Source of the DNA: Salibacterium halotolerans
GTDB taxonomy: Bacteria; Bacillota; Bacilli; Bacillales; Marinococcaceae
Assembly: GCF_900115625.1 (NCBI RefSeq)
Contig: NZ_FOXD01000009.1
Span: 62,001-126,000 of the forward strand
Direction of reading: 5' to 3'
DNA length: 64,000 nucleotides
Shown here: positions 27,900 to 37,345 of the stretch, piece after piece
Layout of the letters: each line of letters starts with the position of its first letter
Numbering within the stretch: position 1 is the first letter of the stretch
Program-made: the position numbers and the translations under genes
The notes under the pieces: generated by a model
Told to the model about the DNA's origin: nothing
What the model saw: only the letters and a program-made list of their open reading frames with translations
Database searches by the model: none

Positions 27900-28883
27900 A
27901 TGACGCTGTTTCAACGTAAGAAAGACAAGCGTAACGCGCTCATCATCAAAGATCACGTCATCCGGTACATAAGAGCCCGGAAGCCGGATCTGGATGAGCT
28001 CGAAGTCATGGACGAGCGGTATCTTCCGCCCGGGGTCATCCAGGAAGGCCGGGTGCAGGATGAGGAAACCCTCCGGCAGATTCTTCAGGAGTGTGCTGAT
28101 GTCTGGGGTCTTCATAGGAAGCCGGTGCAGTATTGTGTGCCGGATGCTTTTGTCGTGGCGAGAGAAGTGCCGCTTCCGGAAGAGGTAGGTGAAGACGAAA
28201 TCGGTGCTTACCTGTACATGGAAGTAGGAGACAGCATTGCGGTGCCGTTTGATGATCCGGTGTTTGATTATGTATACGTACCGGAAAGGCATGTTGTCAT
28301 TCTGCTCGCCGCCCCGCGCGGACCGGTGGATACCTATGCCGGACTGCTTGAATCCCTCAACTGCCGCCCGAATGCCGCAGATATTTCGTCCCTTTGTTTT
28401 TACAGGGCGCTGGCCATGTCGGAGGCGGTGGACCAGAACGCTCATACGCTGCTCGTGCTTGTCGATCTCTATGCTGTTAACATCAGTGTTTTTCATGAGG
28501 GCCGGCCGCTTTTTATCAGCAGAATGTCTTTGGAGACTGAAGAAGAGGACTGGTCGATACAGACGGGACGCTTTCGTTCGTATCAACCAGTCTGGAACGG
28601 ACATCCGGAGACGCTGCAGCAGCAGGCGGTTACGGCGGCGGAAGAAGTGGAGCGGATCATGAACTTCTACCGGTATTCCATGCAGCGCGGCGAAAAAGGG
28701 ATTGATGGTATTTTTACAGGAGGAGACCATCCGTTTCTGGAACGGTGGACCGACACGCTTGCAGGACGTCTTGACATTCCGGTGAAGCAGGTCGGAGCCG
28801 CCCGGATTACGGCTGGGCAGGAGGAGGTTCCGATGCGTTATTACGAGAATGCGGGACTTGTCCTTAAACAAAACATACGATAA
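27900..28883 (+). CDS. pilM: Type IV pilus assembly protein PilM (actin-like)
   Basis: Cytoplasmic actin-fold protein that binds the N terminus of PilN and links the alignment complex to the motor. 327 residues; the fold is suggested by LIIKDHVIRYIRA at the start, VLVDLYAVNISVFHEGRPLFI (in part) in the middle and GIFTGGDHPFLERW near the C terminus. Sequence conservation is low, so the call rests partly on the order pilM-pilN-pilO. GGAGG precedes ATG 27900. Confidence 0.85.
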   Translation: MTLFQRKKDKRNALIIKDHVIRYIRARKPDLDELEVMDERYLPPGVIQEGRVQDEETLRQILQECADVWGLHRKPVQYCVPDAFVVAREVPLPEEVGEDEIGAYLYMEVGDSIAVPFDDPVFDYVYVPERHVVILLAAPRGPVDTYAGLLESLNCRPNAADISSLCFYRALAMSEAVDQNAHTLLVLVDLYAVNISVFHEGRPLFISRMSLETEEEDWSIQTGRFRSYQPVWNGHPETLQQQAVTAAEEVERIMNFYRYSMQRGEKGIDGIFTGGDHPFLERWTDTLAGRLDIPVKQVGAARITAGQEEVPMRYYENAGLVLKQNIR

Positions 28884-28915
28884 AGCAGAACAGTACGGAC
28901 AGGGAGGGGCCGGTT

Positions 28916-29509
28916 ATGTCAGCAGATATCAACCTGCTTCCGGAAAAAGAAAAACGTGATATCACATGGATCATGCTGGCAGGCATCCTGCTCGTTTTGT
29001 TCCTTGCTGTGTTTCTGCTTTTTCAGATGGCTGAAAACAGACAGCAGCAGGAGATAACAGAGTTGAATACGAGACAGCAGGAGCTCACCGCAGCTCTGGA
29101 AGAAGAAGCGGGCAGCGACGGAAAAGAAGCGCAGATTAAGGCCCACCGGAGTACGCTGGATGAGCTGCAAAGCACGGTGATTCCAGCTTCACCGGTAATC
29201 CGTACCGTAGCACGTGCACTGCCATCCGACGGTTATATCCGGGCCTTTGATTATGTCTATCCTTCCACGCTGACGGTGACAGTAGAATTGAATGAAGTGA
29301 ATCAGGCGGCGGATATGCAGTATGCGCTTGGCGAAGCCGCTGTTTTTGATGATGTTACGATGGAGGCGCTGAACGCTTACAGTCCCCCTAGCGCAAATAC
29401 GGAAACGACGCAGGCACAGAATGACCAGCTCCCCCGCTATGAAGCTGTGTACGAAATAAGTGTGGCCGGCAGTGCAGTCCGGGAAGAAGGTGAAGCTGTT
29501 GCGGATTGA
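28916..29509 (+). CDS. pilN: Type IV pilus assembly protein PilN
   Basis: Bitopic inner-membrane protein of the PilMNO alignment complex. 197 residues: the cytoplasmic N terminus SADINLLPEKEK is the PilM-binding INLLP motif, followed by one membrane helix (about 18-40), a coiled coil and a small ferredoxin-like domain. GGGAGGGG precedes ATG 28916. Its end overlaps pilO by a few codons. Confidence 0.88.
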   Translation: MSADINLLPEKEKRDITWIMLAGILLVLFLAVFLLFQMAENRQQQEITELNTRQQELTAALEEEAGSDGKEAQIKAHRSTLDELQSTVIPASPVIRTVARALPSDGYIRAFDYVYPSTLTVTVELNEVNQAADMQYALGEAAVFDDVTMEALNAYSPPSANTETTQAQNDQLPRYEAVYEISVAGSAVREEGEAVAD

Positions 29510-30275
29510 TATGGAAAAACGGCACTGGATCACAGCCGGCTGTGCTCTGCTTCTCCTAATCATATTTGCCGTGTTTCAGAACAACAACGGCTTAGGTCCG
29601 CTTACAGCGGAACAGGAAAGGCTGCAGGAGAATATTCAGGCGGCAGAAACGCAGCTGGAGAACCAATCTTCCGGTGCGGACGCCGGCGAATATGAGGAGG
29701 CGGCTCTTTTCCGCAGTCTGCAGCAGCTGCCCCTCAACCCCCGGCCAGAAGAATTTCTGCTGGTTCTCGATCAGGCGGAAGAACGGTCTGGAAGCTATAT
29801 TATGAGCCTGGAACAGCTCGAACCTGGCAGCGCACCTGTAGATGAAACAGAATCGGAGCAGGAACAGAATACCCAAGAACAGGAAACGGGTGGAAGCACA
29901 GAACAGCCGGAGACGGAGAACAACAGCGTGGTGGAAGAAGAACAGGACCAGAAGAAGGAACAAGGTGCTTCTGCCATGTATGAGGAGACGGACACGGACG
30001 TGTTTACTTATCATGTGCGCGTCCGTACTCCGGAGTATGCCAATCTGGTTCAGTTTGTGGAAGCAGTGGACGCGGGCAGCAGAGTCCTGAATATACATTC
30101 CATTTCTTTTCAGGGGCGGGAGGAAATAGTACGGGAAGATCAGGAACGGCAGCCGTTTGTCATTGATCTTACTGTTACCGCTTTTTATTACGCAGGGAAC
30201 GCACAGGGGCTTGAGGACCTTCCACCATCGTCTACATTGGAAGAACCGGATGGAAATGACATTCCTATCCGCTGA
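29499..30275 (+). CDS. pilO: Type IV pilus assembly protein PilO-like
   Basis: Bitopic protein with one N-terminal membrane helix, a coiled coil and a C-terminal domain, as expected for PilO, the partner of PilN. A very acidic Glu/Gln-rich insertion (about residues 115-160) is unusual. The start is uncertain: TTG 29499 lies five bases after AAGGTGA and overlaps pilN by 11 bases (258 residues); ATG 29511 would give 254 residues but has poor spacing. Identification relies mainly on topology and position after pilN. A terminator follows, closing the pilus operon. Confidence 0.78.
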   Translation: MRIDMEKRHWITAGCALLLLIIFAVFQNNNGLGPLTAEQERLQENIQAAETQLENQSSGADAGEYEEAALFRSLQQLPLNPRPEEFLLVLDQAEERSGSYIMSLEQLEPGSAPVDETESEQEQNTQEQETGGSTEQPETENNSVVEEEQDQKKEQGASAMYEETDTDVFTYHVRVRTPEYANLVQFVEAVDAGSRVLNIHSISFQGREEIVREDQERQPFVIDLTVTAFYYAGNAQGLEDLPPSSTLEEPDGNDIPIR

Positions 30276-30302
30276 TCCGATGTCCAGTGACATTCTTTTC
30301 AG

Positions 30303-30335
30303 GAACGGGGCGACAAGTCTCCCGTTCTTTTTTAC
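30303..30335 (+). terminator. Terminator after pilO
   Basis: Stem GAACGGG (30304-30310) / CCCGTTC (30322-30328) and a run of T; end of the pilus operon. Confidence 0.85.
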
Positions 30336-30420
30336 TGCCGCTGTGCTACAGTGATGACAGTCCCGGAAGTCTACCGGGAAATCTGATTCATGCCCGGCGC
30401 AGGGTTAGAAGGAGGATGTC

Positions 30421-31371
30421 ATGAAAAAGGACAAGCCCGGTTTTTCTCTTAAAATCAATGGAACCCATGTAGATGAAACAAAAGATACGGAGCCGCGCGA
30501 AGAAACGACTCCGGAAATCCGGGACTGGCAGACTACGCGGCACATGGAAGAAGCGGCTGCGGCAGGCATGGCCAAACAAAAAAAACGCCCGCGCCTTCCT
30601 CTTGGCGCCAACCGCAAAAAGAAAAAATCGCGCCACCCGGTTTCAAAAAAAACGATGAAGACTCCTATGTATTTTGTTTCATTAACAGCAGGGGCCGCTG
30701 TGCTCGGGTTAATTTTCGGAGTCATGCTGCTGCAGTTTGTGTCTGCCGGAGACTCTTCGTCCGGTGCGGAGCCGAAAGCGGATCCCCCCGGCATCACAGC
30801 TGATTTCAATGATTCATTGACAGCTTACTTTATTCAGGCCGGCGCGTTCACCAAGAAAAGTAAAGGTGTCCAGATGCAGCAGTCGCTGACCGGTAAAGGG
30901 TACCCCGGCATTCTAACGTATGACGGAGAATACTATTATTTATTTACAGGCGTCCACCTGAATCAGAAACCATCGGACAAGCGTGTGGCTTTTTTTGAGA
31001 AGGAAGGAGTGACTGTTTTTCAGAAAACCAGGACCATTCGTGATCCTGAGCCGTTGAACGAAAAGAAAGAGGAGCATCAGCAGCTGCTCCGTGTAAAAGA
31101 ACTGCTGGAGCAGGCTGCTGATAGAGAGAATGGTTCAGCAGAAAAAGGAACCGTGCGCGACACATTCTCTGCTTTTCTTTCGAAAGCGGCTTTTCCGGAC
31201 AATGATACGTACACAAAGCTGAAGACGTCGATGCAGAACATGGAAAAAAACTGGCCGGAAAAAGGAGAAACATCTGCAGCGTTTCAGGAAGCCTTTATTG
31301 AGGCCGTACTGTTTTATGAGCAGACCGTGTATGAATACAACGGCACAGAAACAGAAGAAAGCCGGTCGTAG
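30421..31371 (+). CDS. spoIIB: SpoIIB-like SPOR-domain protein
   Basis: 316 residues: a charged cytoplasmic N terminus (basic stretch KKRPRLPLGANRKKKKSR), one membrane helix (about 82-105), an SPOR-like peptidoglycan-binding domain (about 125-195, YFIQAGAFTKKSKGVQMQ) and a helical C-terminal region. In B. subtilis SpoIIB localises to the sporulation septum and helps septal peptidoglycan dissolution; that gene also lies between comC and maf, which supports the name. AAGGAGG precedes ATG 30421. Confidence 0.85.
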   Translation: MKKDKPGFSLKINGTHVDETKDTEPREETTPEIRDWQTTRHMEEAAAAGMAKQKKRPRLPLGANRKKKKSRHPVSKKTMKTPMYFVSLTAGAAVLGLIFGVMLLQFVSAGDSSSGAEPKADPPGITADFNDSLTAYFIQAGAFTKKSKGVQMQQSLTGKGYPGILTYDGEYYYLFTGVHLNQKPSDKRVAFFEKEGVTVFQKTRTIRDPEPLNEKKEEHQQLLRVKELLEQAADRENGSAEKGTVRDTFSAFLSKAAFPDNDTYTKLKTSMQNMEKNWPEKGETSAAFQEAFIEAVLFYEQTVYEYNGTETEESRS

Positions 31372-31410
31372 TTTTGGAAGGAAAAAATTTCTTGCTGTTT
31401 TTGCGGGTTT

Positions 31411-31440
31411 TTGGTACACTTTTTTCACCACTGCTATAAT
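31411..31440 (+). promoter_or_regulatory. Candidate sigma-A promoter of maf-radC
   Basis: TTGGTA (31411-31416), 18-base spacer, TATAAT (31435-31440), 37 bases before the maf start. Confidence 0.6.
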
Positions 31441-31477
31441 GCATATAACAACGCATAACAAAGGTGGTGCTCCCTTC

Positions 31478-32062
31478 ATGCCTTCTCTTATCCTTGCATC
31501 AAAGTCCCCACGCAGAAGTGACCTTTTACACAGGGCGGGTTATACATTTTCCGTCCGCCCGGCCGAAGGGCCGGAGACGTTTTCTGATGACGATTCACCG
31601 GAAGAGGCAGTACAGCAGCTGGCCCGGCAGAAAGCCGAAGAAGTGCTGCAACAGTATCCGGATACCGTCGTGCTCGCTGCCGACACCATGATTTCCCTGG
31701 ATGGCCGCCCCCTTGGCAAGCCGGCATCCAGAGATGATGCCCGGCGCACCCTGGAGGCGCTCTCCGGCAGATCCCACGACGTATATACCGGGACAGCGGT
31801 TTTTACAAGACGCAGCAAGACTGTCTTTTACGTGAAAACCGAAGTCCGTTTCTGTCCGCTGGATACAGAGTGGATTCACTCCTATCTTTCAACAGCCGAG
31901 CCGTATGACAAGGCCGGCTCCTACGCTGTACAGGGTCAGGGAAGCCTGTTTGTGGAATCAATCCAGGGCGACTTTTACAACGTAATGGGCCTTCCTGTTT
32001 CCCGTGTCAGCAGAGAATTGAAAACTTTTCACATCGTACCATCTTTCACCCCTACTATTTGA
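31478..32062 (+). CDS. maf: Maf-family nucleotide pyrophosphatase
   Basis: Hydrolyses non-canonical or selected nucleoside triphosphates (dTTP/UTP pyrophosphatase type in B. subtilis) and affects septum formation when overproduced. N-terminal signature LASKSPRRSDLL, then AADTMISLDGRPLGKP and the C-terminal SYAVQGQG motif. Start at ATG 31478 (MPSLILASKSP) after AAGGTGG; the frame is open 180 bases further upstream into spoIIB but those codons are not part of the family. 194 residues. Confidence 0.95.
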   Translation: MPSLILASKSPRRSDLLHRAGYTFSVRPAEGPETFSDDDSPEEAVQQLARQKAEEVLQQYPDTVVLAADTMISLDGRPLGKPASRDDARRTLEALSGRSHDVYTGTAVFTRRSKTVFYVKTEVRFCPLDTEWIHSYLSTAEPYDKAGSYAVQGQGSLFVESIQGDFYNVMGLPVSRVSRELKTFHIVPSFTPTI

Positions 32063-32079
32063 AAAAAGGAGAGCGAGCT

Positions 32080-32769
32080 TTGCATTCATCCACGGTTATG
32101 ATCAAAGATGTCCCTTTTTCTGAACGTCCCCGTGAAAAAATGGCCAAGTTTGGAGCGGAGCAGCTTTCCAATCAGGAACTCCTCGCTGTTCTGATTCGAA
32201 GCGGAACCAAAGAGGAATCCGTTCTTCAGTTATCCCAGCGCCTTCTTTATGATTTTGACGGATTATTCATGCTTAAAGATGCAACGGTGGAGGAGCTCCA
32301 GACTATTAAAGGTATTGGTGCAGCCAAAGCGCTTGAACTGCGGGCCGCCATCGAGCTCGGCCGGCGCATCTATACCTATCACGAAGAAGAACGATGGGTG
32401 ATACGGTCTCCGGAAGATGTATCCGGTCTTGTAATGGAGGAGATGCGTTTTTTGACCCAGGAACATTTTGTTATTCTTTGTTTGAATACGAAAAACCAGG
32501 TGATTCACAAGCAGACACTGTTTATTGGCAGCCTTAATTCAAGTATTGTGCATCCCCGTGAGGTTTTTAAAGAAGCGCTGCGCCGGTCAGCGGCTGCTGT
32601 TATATGCGTGCACAACCACCCTTCCGGCGACCCGGGGCCGAGCCGTGAGGATATCGACGTGACGAAGCGTTTGATGGAATCCGGGCAGATACTGGGTATT
32701 GATGTCCTGGATCACATTATTATCGGAGACCGCCGGTTTACGAGTCTGAAAGAAAAAGGATGCGTGTAG
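32080..32769 (+). CDS. radC: RadC-family JAB/MPN-domain protein
   Basis: Cytoplasmic protein with N-terminal helix-hairpin-helix (QTIKGIGAAKALEL) and a C-terminal JAMM metal-site motif HNHPSGDPGPSREDID. Its role is unsettled; the older link to DNA repair is doubtful. I chose TTG 32080, eight bases after AAAGGAG, giving 229 residues (B. subtilis 231). The order maf-radC-mreB is conserved. Confidence 0.93.
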   Translation: MHSSTVMIKDVPFSERPREKMAKFGAEQLSNQELLAVLIRSGTKEESVLQLSQRLLYDFDGLFMLKDATVEELQTIKGIGAAKALELRAAIELGRRIYTYHEEERWVIRSPEDVSGLVMEEMRFLTQEHFVILCLNTKNQVIHKQTLFIGSLNSSIVHPREVFKEALRRSAAAVICVHNHPSGDPGPSREDIDVTKRLMESGQILGIDVLDHIIIGDRRFTSLKEKGCV

Positions 32770-33020
32770 CGGATGTCTTTGGGCTCTTGCTGAACCAGCA
32801 TCTATCGTATACACTATGGATTGCTTGAAGTCATCGTTGTGAGCCATGTAAAATTTGTGAAAGAAAATGGAAAGTCTATGTTTTTCAGGATGTTTTCAGT
32901 ATAATAACATATAGCGGCATTGCATCAGCGGGACCGCTTGTAAAATGATAAATGAACCACCAGAGACGCACCTTAGTGATACAGGGATACAGCTTGTGAA
33001 GGATGAAGGGAGATACATAG

Positions 33021-34064
33021 ATGTTTGGAGGCTTTTCAAAAGATCTGGGGATTGATTTGGGAACGGCGAACACCCTTGTATACGTAAAGGGAAAAGGGGT
33101 TGTCGTGAGGGAACCGTCCGTTGTCGCCATGCGGACCGATACCAATACGATAGAAGCAGTCGGCAATGACGCCAAAAATATGATCGGCCGGACCCCCGGT
33201 AATATAGTAGCGGTCCGGCCGATGAAAGACGGCGTTATCGCTGATTTTGATACGACAGCAACCATGATGAAATATTTTATTCAGCAGGCGCAGCGGACCC
33301 GCTCCATTTTCACGAGAAAGCCGAATGTGATGGTTTGCGTTCCTTCCGGCATTACCGCCGTGGAAAAGCGGGCGGTGGAAGACGCTACCAAACAGGCAGG
33401 GGCGAGAGAAGCCTATACCATTGAAGAGCCGTTCGCTTCCGCTATCGGAGCCGACCTGCCCGTCTGGGAACCGACCGGAAGCATGATTGTCGACATCGGC
33501 GGAGGAACGACGGAAGTAGCGATCATTTCACTAGGCGGTATCGTGACAAGCCAGTCGATCCGGGTTGCCGGAGATGAAATGGATGAATCCATTATCCAGT
33601 ATATTAAAAAAACATATAACTTGATGATCGGGGAAAGAACGGCAGAAACCCTGAAGATGGAAATAGGGTCGGCAGGAACCTTTGAAGGAATAGATAACCT
33701 TGATATACGTGGACGGGACCTGGTATCCGGCCTTCCGAAAACCATTTCGGTATCGGCGGAGGAAATCTCGGCATCCCTTGCTGATACCGTGCATTCCATT
33801 GTGGAGACTGTCAAAAGCACGCTTGAGCAGACGCCGCCGGAACTTTCCGCAGACATTATGGATAGAGGGATTGTGCTGACCGGGGGCGGAGCTATACTTC
33901 GTAATATGGACAAAGTTCTCAGTGACGAAACAAACATGCCTGTGCTGGTTGCCGAGGAACCGCTCGACTGTGTCGCGCTCGGTACAGGAAGAGCGCTTGA
34001 AAATCTGCATCTTTTCCGGTCGAAAGCGGGAATAACCGCTAGATCCAGCCGGGAAACCTTATAA
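33021..34064 (+). CDS. mreB: Rod-shape actin homologue MreB
   Basis: Bacterial actin that organises the elongasome on the inner face of the membrane. 347 residues; phosphate-1 motif [15 protein letters not shown], phosphate-2 [10 protein letters not shown], adenosine motif LTGGGA. GAAGGGAG precedes ATG 33021. About 250 bases separate it from radC with a -10-like TATAAT at 32900 but no good -35. It starts the mreBCD-minCD unit. Confidence 0.97.
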   Translation: MFGGFSKDLGIDLGTANTLVYVKGKGVVVREPSVVAMRTDTNTIEAVGNDAKNMIGRTPGNIVAVRPMKDGVIADFDTTATMMKYFIQQAQRTRSIFTRKPNVMVCVPSGITAVEKRAVEDATKQAGAREAYTIEEPFASAIGADLPVWEPTGSMIVDIGGGTTEVAIISLGGIVTSQSIRVAGDEMDESIIQYIKKTYNLMIGERTAETLKMEIGSAGTFEGIDNLDIRGRDLVSGLPKTISVSAEEISASLADTVHSIVETVKSTLEQTPPELSADIMDRGIVLTGGGAILRNMDKVLSDETNMPVLVAEEPLDCVALGTGRALENLHLFRSKAGITARSSRETL

Positions 34065-34078
34065 GAAGGTGAACCGGT

Positions 34079-35017
34079 ATGCCGCACTTTTTTTCCAACA
34101 AACGACTTATCCTGCTCATGGTCAGTATCATCGTACTCGTCTCTTTAATAGGTTTTTCGACGAGGAACAATGAAACGATTACCTGGCCGGAGAAATTTCT
34201 ACGGGACACGACTGGTGTGGTTCAATCATTGGTAAGCAGACCCGCTCATATGACAGCGGGTTTCTTTGGGAATGTGGCAGACATTTTTCGTGTTTACGAA
34301 GAAAATCAAATGCTGAAATCACGTATGGAAGAATTTGCTTCGCTTTCAGCTGAACTGGAAACCGTAAAACAGGAAAACGCCACCCTGAGGGAAATGATTG
34401 ATTCAGAAAGCAGCCTGAGTGATTATACGACACGGTCTGCTCTTGTCATTCACCGCAGTCCCGACAAGTGGACGGATATGATAGGCATAAATAAAGGCAG
34501 CCAGAACGGTGTGTCGGAGAATATGGCTGTGGTGACGCCGGAAGGGCTTATAGGGAAAGTGGAAACGACGTCGGAGTTCACCTCCACTGTCCAGCTTCTT
34601 TCCGATGACAGCCGTGCCAACCGGGTATCGGCTATGGTTGCCACCGACGGCGAACCTGTGTATGCTTTTATCGAAGGCTGGAATGAGGAACAGGAAGGAC
34701 TGATGCTCCGTAAGATTCAGTCGGACGCTGAAATAGAAGAAGGACAGCAGGTGATAACCTCAGGACTTGGCGGTCTGTTTCCGAGAGGGCTTGCGATTGG
34801 AACCATCACTTCCCTGCAGCCTGATGAATACGGTTTAAGCTACAATGCGCTCGTTGAACCGGCTGCGGATTATTATAACCTGGAACAGGTCAATGTCATT
34901 GAACGGACAAGTGAGACGCTGGATGAGACGATTCAGCAGGAGACAGGCGGAGAAAGTAATGAAGAACAGTCGTCCGAAGAAGAGCAGCAGAATGCAGATG
35001 GAGGAGGCTCATCATGA
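34079..35017 (+). CDS. mreC: Rod-shape-determining protein MreC
   Basis: Bitopic elongasome protein with one N-terminal membrane helix (about 10-27), a coiled coil (about 70-110) and an extracytoplasmic beta-barrel domain; conserved pieces are DKWTDMIGINKGSQNGV and TSGLGGLFPRGLAIG. The C-terminal 35 residues are Glu/Gln/Ser-rich. 312 residues. It overlaps mreD by four bases (ATGA). Confidence 0.95.
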   Translation: MPHFFSNKRLILLMVSIIVLVSLIGFSTRNNETITWPEKFLRDTTGVVQSLVSRPAHMTAGFFGNVADIFRVYEENQMLKSRMEEFASLSAELETVKQENATLREMIDSESSLSDYTTRSALVIHRSPDKWTDMIGINKGSQNGVSENMAVVTPEGLIGKVETTSEFTSTVQLLSDDSRANRVSAMVATDGEPVYAFIEGWNEEQEGLMLRKIQSDAEIEEGQQVITSGLGGLFPRGLAIGTITSLQPDEYGLSYNALVEPAADYYNLEQVNVIERTSETLDETIQQETGGESNEEQSSEEEQQNADGGGSS

Positions 35018-35538
35018 TACGGTTTGCGCTTCCTTTTTTCATTTTTCTTCTGTTTCTTTTGGAGGGTACGCTGTTTCAGATATTCGTTCCTCCTTCGCCT
35101 GAACGGGAGTTTTATCTTGTTCCGCGGTTTATGCTGATTGCTGTTGTACTGACATCCATCTACCGGGGAGCAGGGAGCGGAGTGCTGGTCGGCGCGGGAT
35201 TTGGTCTTTTGTACGACATTGTGTACACCGATATTATCGGCATTTACATGTTTAGTATGGGGTTCACGGCCTATATCAGCGCGTTCACCTATCGATCGGT
35301 CCGCGCCAGTTTCCTGTGGCCTTTTGTCATTATCGTGTCAGCCATATTTGTACTCGAGTGGATGACATATGGACTTCATTATATTATTGGAGGAACCGAC
35401 CTGCTGTTTGAAGAGTTTTTTATGATGAGGGCTCTTCCGTCCTTGATTATGAATGGAATCGCAGCGCTGCTGTTGATTTATCCGATGCAGCGGATTTTTG
35501 CCAAAATAAGGGAAGTGGAAGAATTACAGCATCGGTAA
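35014..35538 (+). CDS. mreD: Rod-shape-determining protein MreD
   Basis: Small polytopic membrane protein of the elongasome, 174 residues with five or six hydrophobic segments. Sequence conservation is low in this family; the FGLLYDIVYTDIIGIYMFSMG segment (given in part) and strict position after mreC support the call. Confidence 0.92.
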   Translation: MIRFALPFFIFLLFLLEGTLFQIFVPPSPEREFYLVPRFMLIAVVLTSIYRGAGSGVLVGAGFGLLYDIVYTDIIGIYMFSMGFTAYISAFTYRSVRASFLWPFVIIVSAIFVLEWMTYGLHYIIGGTDLLFEEFFMMRALPSLIMNGIAALLLIYPMQRIFAKIREVEELQHR

Positions 35539-35646
35539 ACAAATCTCACCGGATAAGAAGGAATAAACGGTAGTGACGTGGAAGGAATAATAATCGATCC
35601 ATGAAATGAAGAGATATTCATGGTTTGTGTTTCAGAGGTGGAGCTT

Positions 35647-36333
35647 ATGAAATCAGGACCCCCGAAAAACCTTGTCACCATTAAAGGAACGAAGGACGGT
35701 TTGACCATCATGATGGATGACCGCTGTTCGTTTGAGGATTTGAAAACCGAACTTCAGGAAAAGATTGAAAAAGATAAACAGACCTTCGGCCATGGTCCCG
35801 AAGTGGAGGTCACGGTGGATACCGGATACCGTTTTGCAGGGGCGAAAGAAAGAGAGGAGATCACAAATCTTCTGAAAGAAGCGGAATCCATACGGATCAA
35901 GGAATTCCGTTCGGAGGTCATCAGCCGGGAGGAAGCAGAGCGTCTGCGGGAGGAAGGGTCGTTAACTTCTATTACCCGCATCGTTCGTTCCGGACAGGTC
36001 ATCTCTGTACGGGGGGATGTTCTGCTGCTTGGTGATGTAAATCCCGGTGGAGCCGTGGAGGCAACCGGTAATGTCTATATACTGGGAACCTTGAAAGGGA
36101 CCGCCCGTGCTGGATTAGAAGGAAACACGGAAGCGGTCGTATGTGCATCAGTCATGGAGCCGACTCAGATTTCCGTGTCGGACGTAATGTTTTACGCACC
36201 TGACCGTTATGAAAAAAAACAACAGCAGGGACCTATGTTTGATGAACCTGTCTTTGCTTACATAGAAGCGCCGGATAATCAAATATCATTTGAAAAAACC
36301 AGACTGTTAACACAATTTCAAAACAAGCTTTAA
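35647..36333 (+). CDS. minC: Septum-site inhibitor MinC
   Basis: FtsZ-polymerisation inhibitor recruited to the membrane by MinD. The N-terminal MinC_N domain (NLVTIKGTKDGLTI) is followed by the C-terminal beta-helix domain (RSGQVISVRGDVLLLGDVNPGG in part, then GNVYILGTLKGTARAG). Start at ATG 35647 after GAGGTGG; 228 residues (B. subtilis 226). Confidence 0.95.
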   Translation: MKSGPPKNLVTIKGTKDGLTIMMDDRCSFEDLKTELQEKIEKDKQTFGHGPEVEVTVDTGYRFAGAKEREEITNLLKEAESIRIKEFRSEVISREEAERLREEGSLTSITRIVRSGQVISVRGDVLLLGDVNPGGAVEATGNVYILGTLKGTARAGLEGNTEAVVCASVMEPTQISVSDVMFYAPDRYEKKQQQGPMFDEPVFAYIEAPDNQISFEKTRLLTQFQNKL

Positions 36334-36368
36334 GCAGCACGCGTGCATGTCTGGAAGGAGGAATTGCA

Positions 36369-37166
36369 GTGGGAGAGGCAATTGTAATTACATCCGGTAA
36401 AGGCGGTGTCGGAAAGACGACGACATCGGCCAATATTGGCACAGCCTTGGCTCTGCAGGGAAAACATATCTGTTTAATCGATACGGATATCGGTCTGCGC
36501 AACCTGGATGTTGTCATGGGGCTTGAGAACCGTATCATTTATGATCTTGTCGATGCAGCAGAAGGAAGGTGCCGGGTACAGCAGGCTTTAATAAGGGACA
36601 AGCGGTTTGACTGCCTCCATTTACTGCCGGCAGCGCAGACCAAAGATAAAAGCGCACTCAATCCGGAACAGATGAAACAGATTGTGGAAGAGTTGAAGCC
36701 GGACTATGACTATATCATTATTGACTGCCCGGCTGGTATTGAGCAGGGATATAAAAATGCTGTATCAGGAGCTGATCAGGCGGTGGTGGTGACCACACCG
36801 GATACGTCGGCGGTGCGGGACGCCGACCGGATCATCGGACTTCTTGAACAGGAACCAACAGGCTCCCCGAAGCTTGTCATCAACAGAGTCCGCAGCCATA
36901 TGTCCAACCGCGGGGAAATGCTTGATGTGGATGATGTTGTCTCCACGTTGGCTGTAGATCTGCTCGGTATCATTGTAGACGACGAAGAAGTGATAAAGGC
37001 GGGACATCAGGGAGAACCAATTGCGATGAATCCAAAAAGCCGGGCATCCATCGGGTACCGCAATATTGCCAGACGGATTCTCGGCGAATCTGTCCCTTTA
37101 ATGGCGATAGACGAAAAGAAAGGCTTCTTCGCCAAGCTGAAAGGAATGCTCGGATTAAAAGCGTAA
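36369..37166 (+). CDS. minD: Septum-site ATPase MinD
   Basis: ParA-family ATPase that places MinC at the poles. Deviant Walker A GKGGVGKTT at residues 10-18, IDTDIGLRNLD, and the C-terminal amphipathic membrane-targeting helix FFAKLKGMLGLKA. Starts with GTG 36369 seven bases after GGAGG. 265 residues. In B. subtilis the next gene is spoIVFA; here about 4.3 kb of accessory DNA intervenes. Confidence 0.97.
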   Translation: MGEAIVITSGKGGVGKTTTSANIGTALALQGKHICLIDTDIGLRNLDVVMGLENRIIYDLVDAAEGRCRVQQALIRDKRFDCLHLLPAAQTKDKSALNPEQMKQIVEELKPDYDYIIIDCPAGIEQGYKNAVSGADQAVVVTTPDTSAVRDADRIIGLLEQEPTGSPKLVINRVRSHMSNRGEMLDVDDVVSTLAVDLLGIIVDDEEVIKAGHQGEPIAMNPKSRASIGYRNIARRILGESVPLMAIDEKKGFFAKLKGMLGLKA

Positions 37167-37175
37167 AAAGTCGGA

Positions 37176-37345
37176 GGCTGGGACAAAACCTTTAAATATA
37201 GAAAAATGCCGAACGAATTTAAAAAATTCGTTCGGCATTTTTCGTTCCTAAGATAAACCGCTGCGCCAAAATACTTCGCTTTTACTCCAGAGCACAAGGG
37301 CTACATCGGCTCGCTGGTGCTCACCGTATCTACTTTGTCCCAGGC
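37176..37345. repeat. Short noncoding element with CTGGGACAAA inverted ends
   Basis: CTGGGACAAA at 37178-37187 and its exact complement at 37334-37343 bound about 170 bases. A block inside (CCAAAATACTTCG, about 37266-37278) matches the region around 40690 (CCAAAATGCTTCA), where another ATGGGACAAAA left end (40614) occurs. No reading frame inside; likely a miniature mobile element or dispersed repeat. Confidence 0.65.
37202..37242. terminator. Perfect 19-bp hairpin after minD
   Basis: 37202-37220 pairs without mismatch with 37224-37242 across an AAA loop; the arms end in A5/T5, so it should act as a bidirectional terminator. It closes the mre-min transcript, although it is part of the repeat element. 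Confidence 0.8.

Noticed and set aside
32877-32905. Sigma-A promoter before mreB
   Set aside because: TATAAT at 32900 is perfect but the sequence 17 bases upstream (TATGTT) does not resemble a -35, so I did not list it as a feature.
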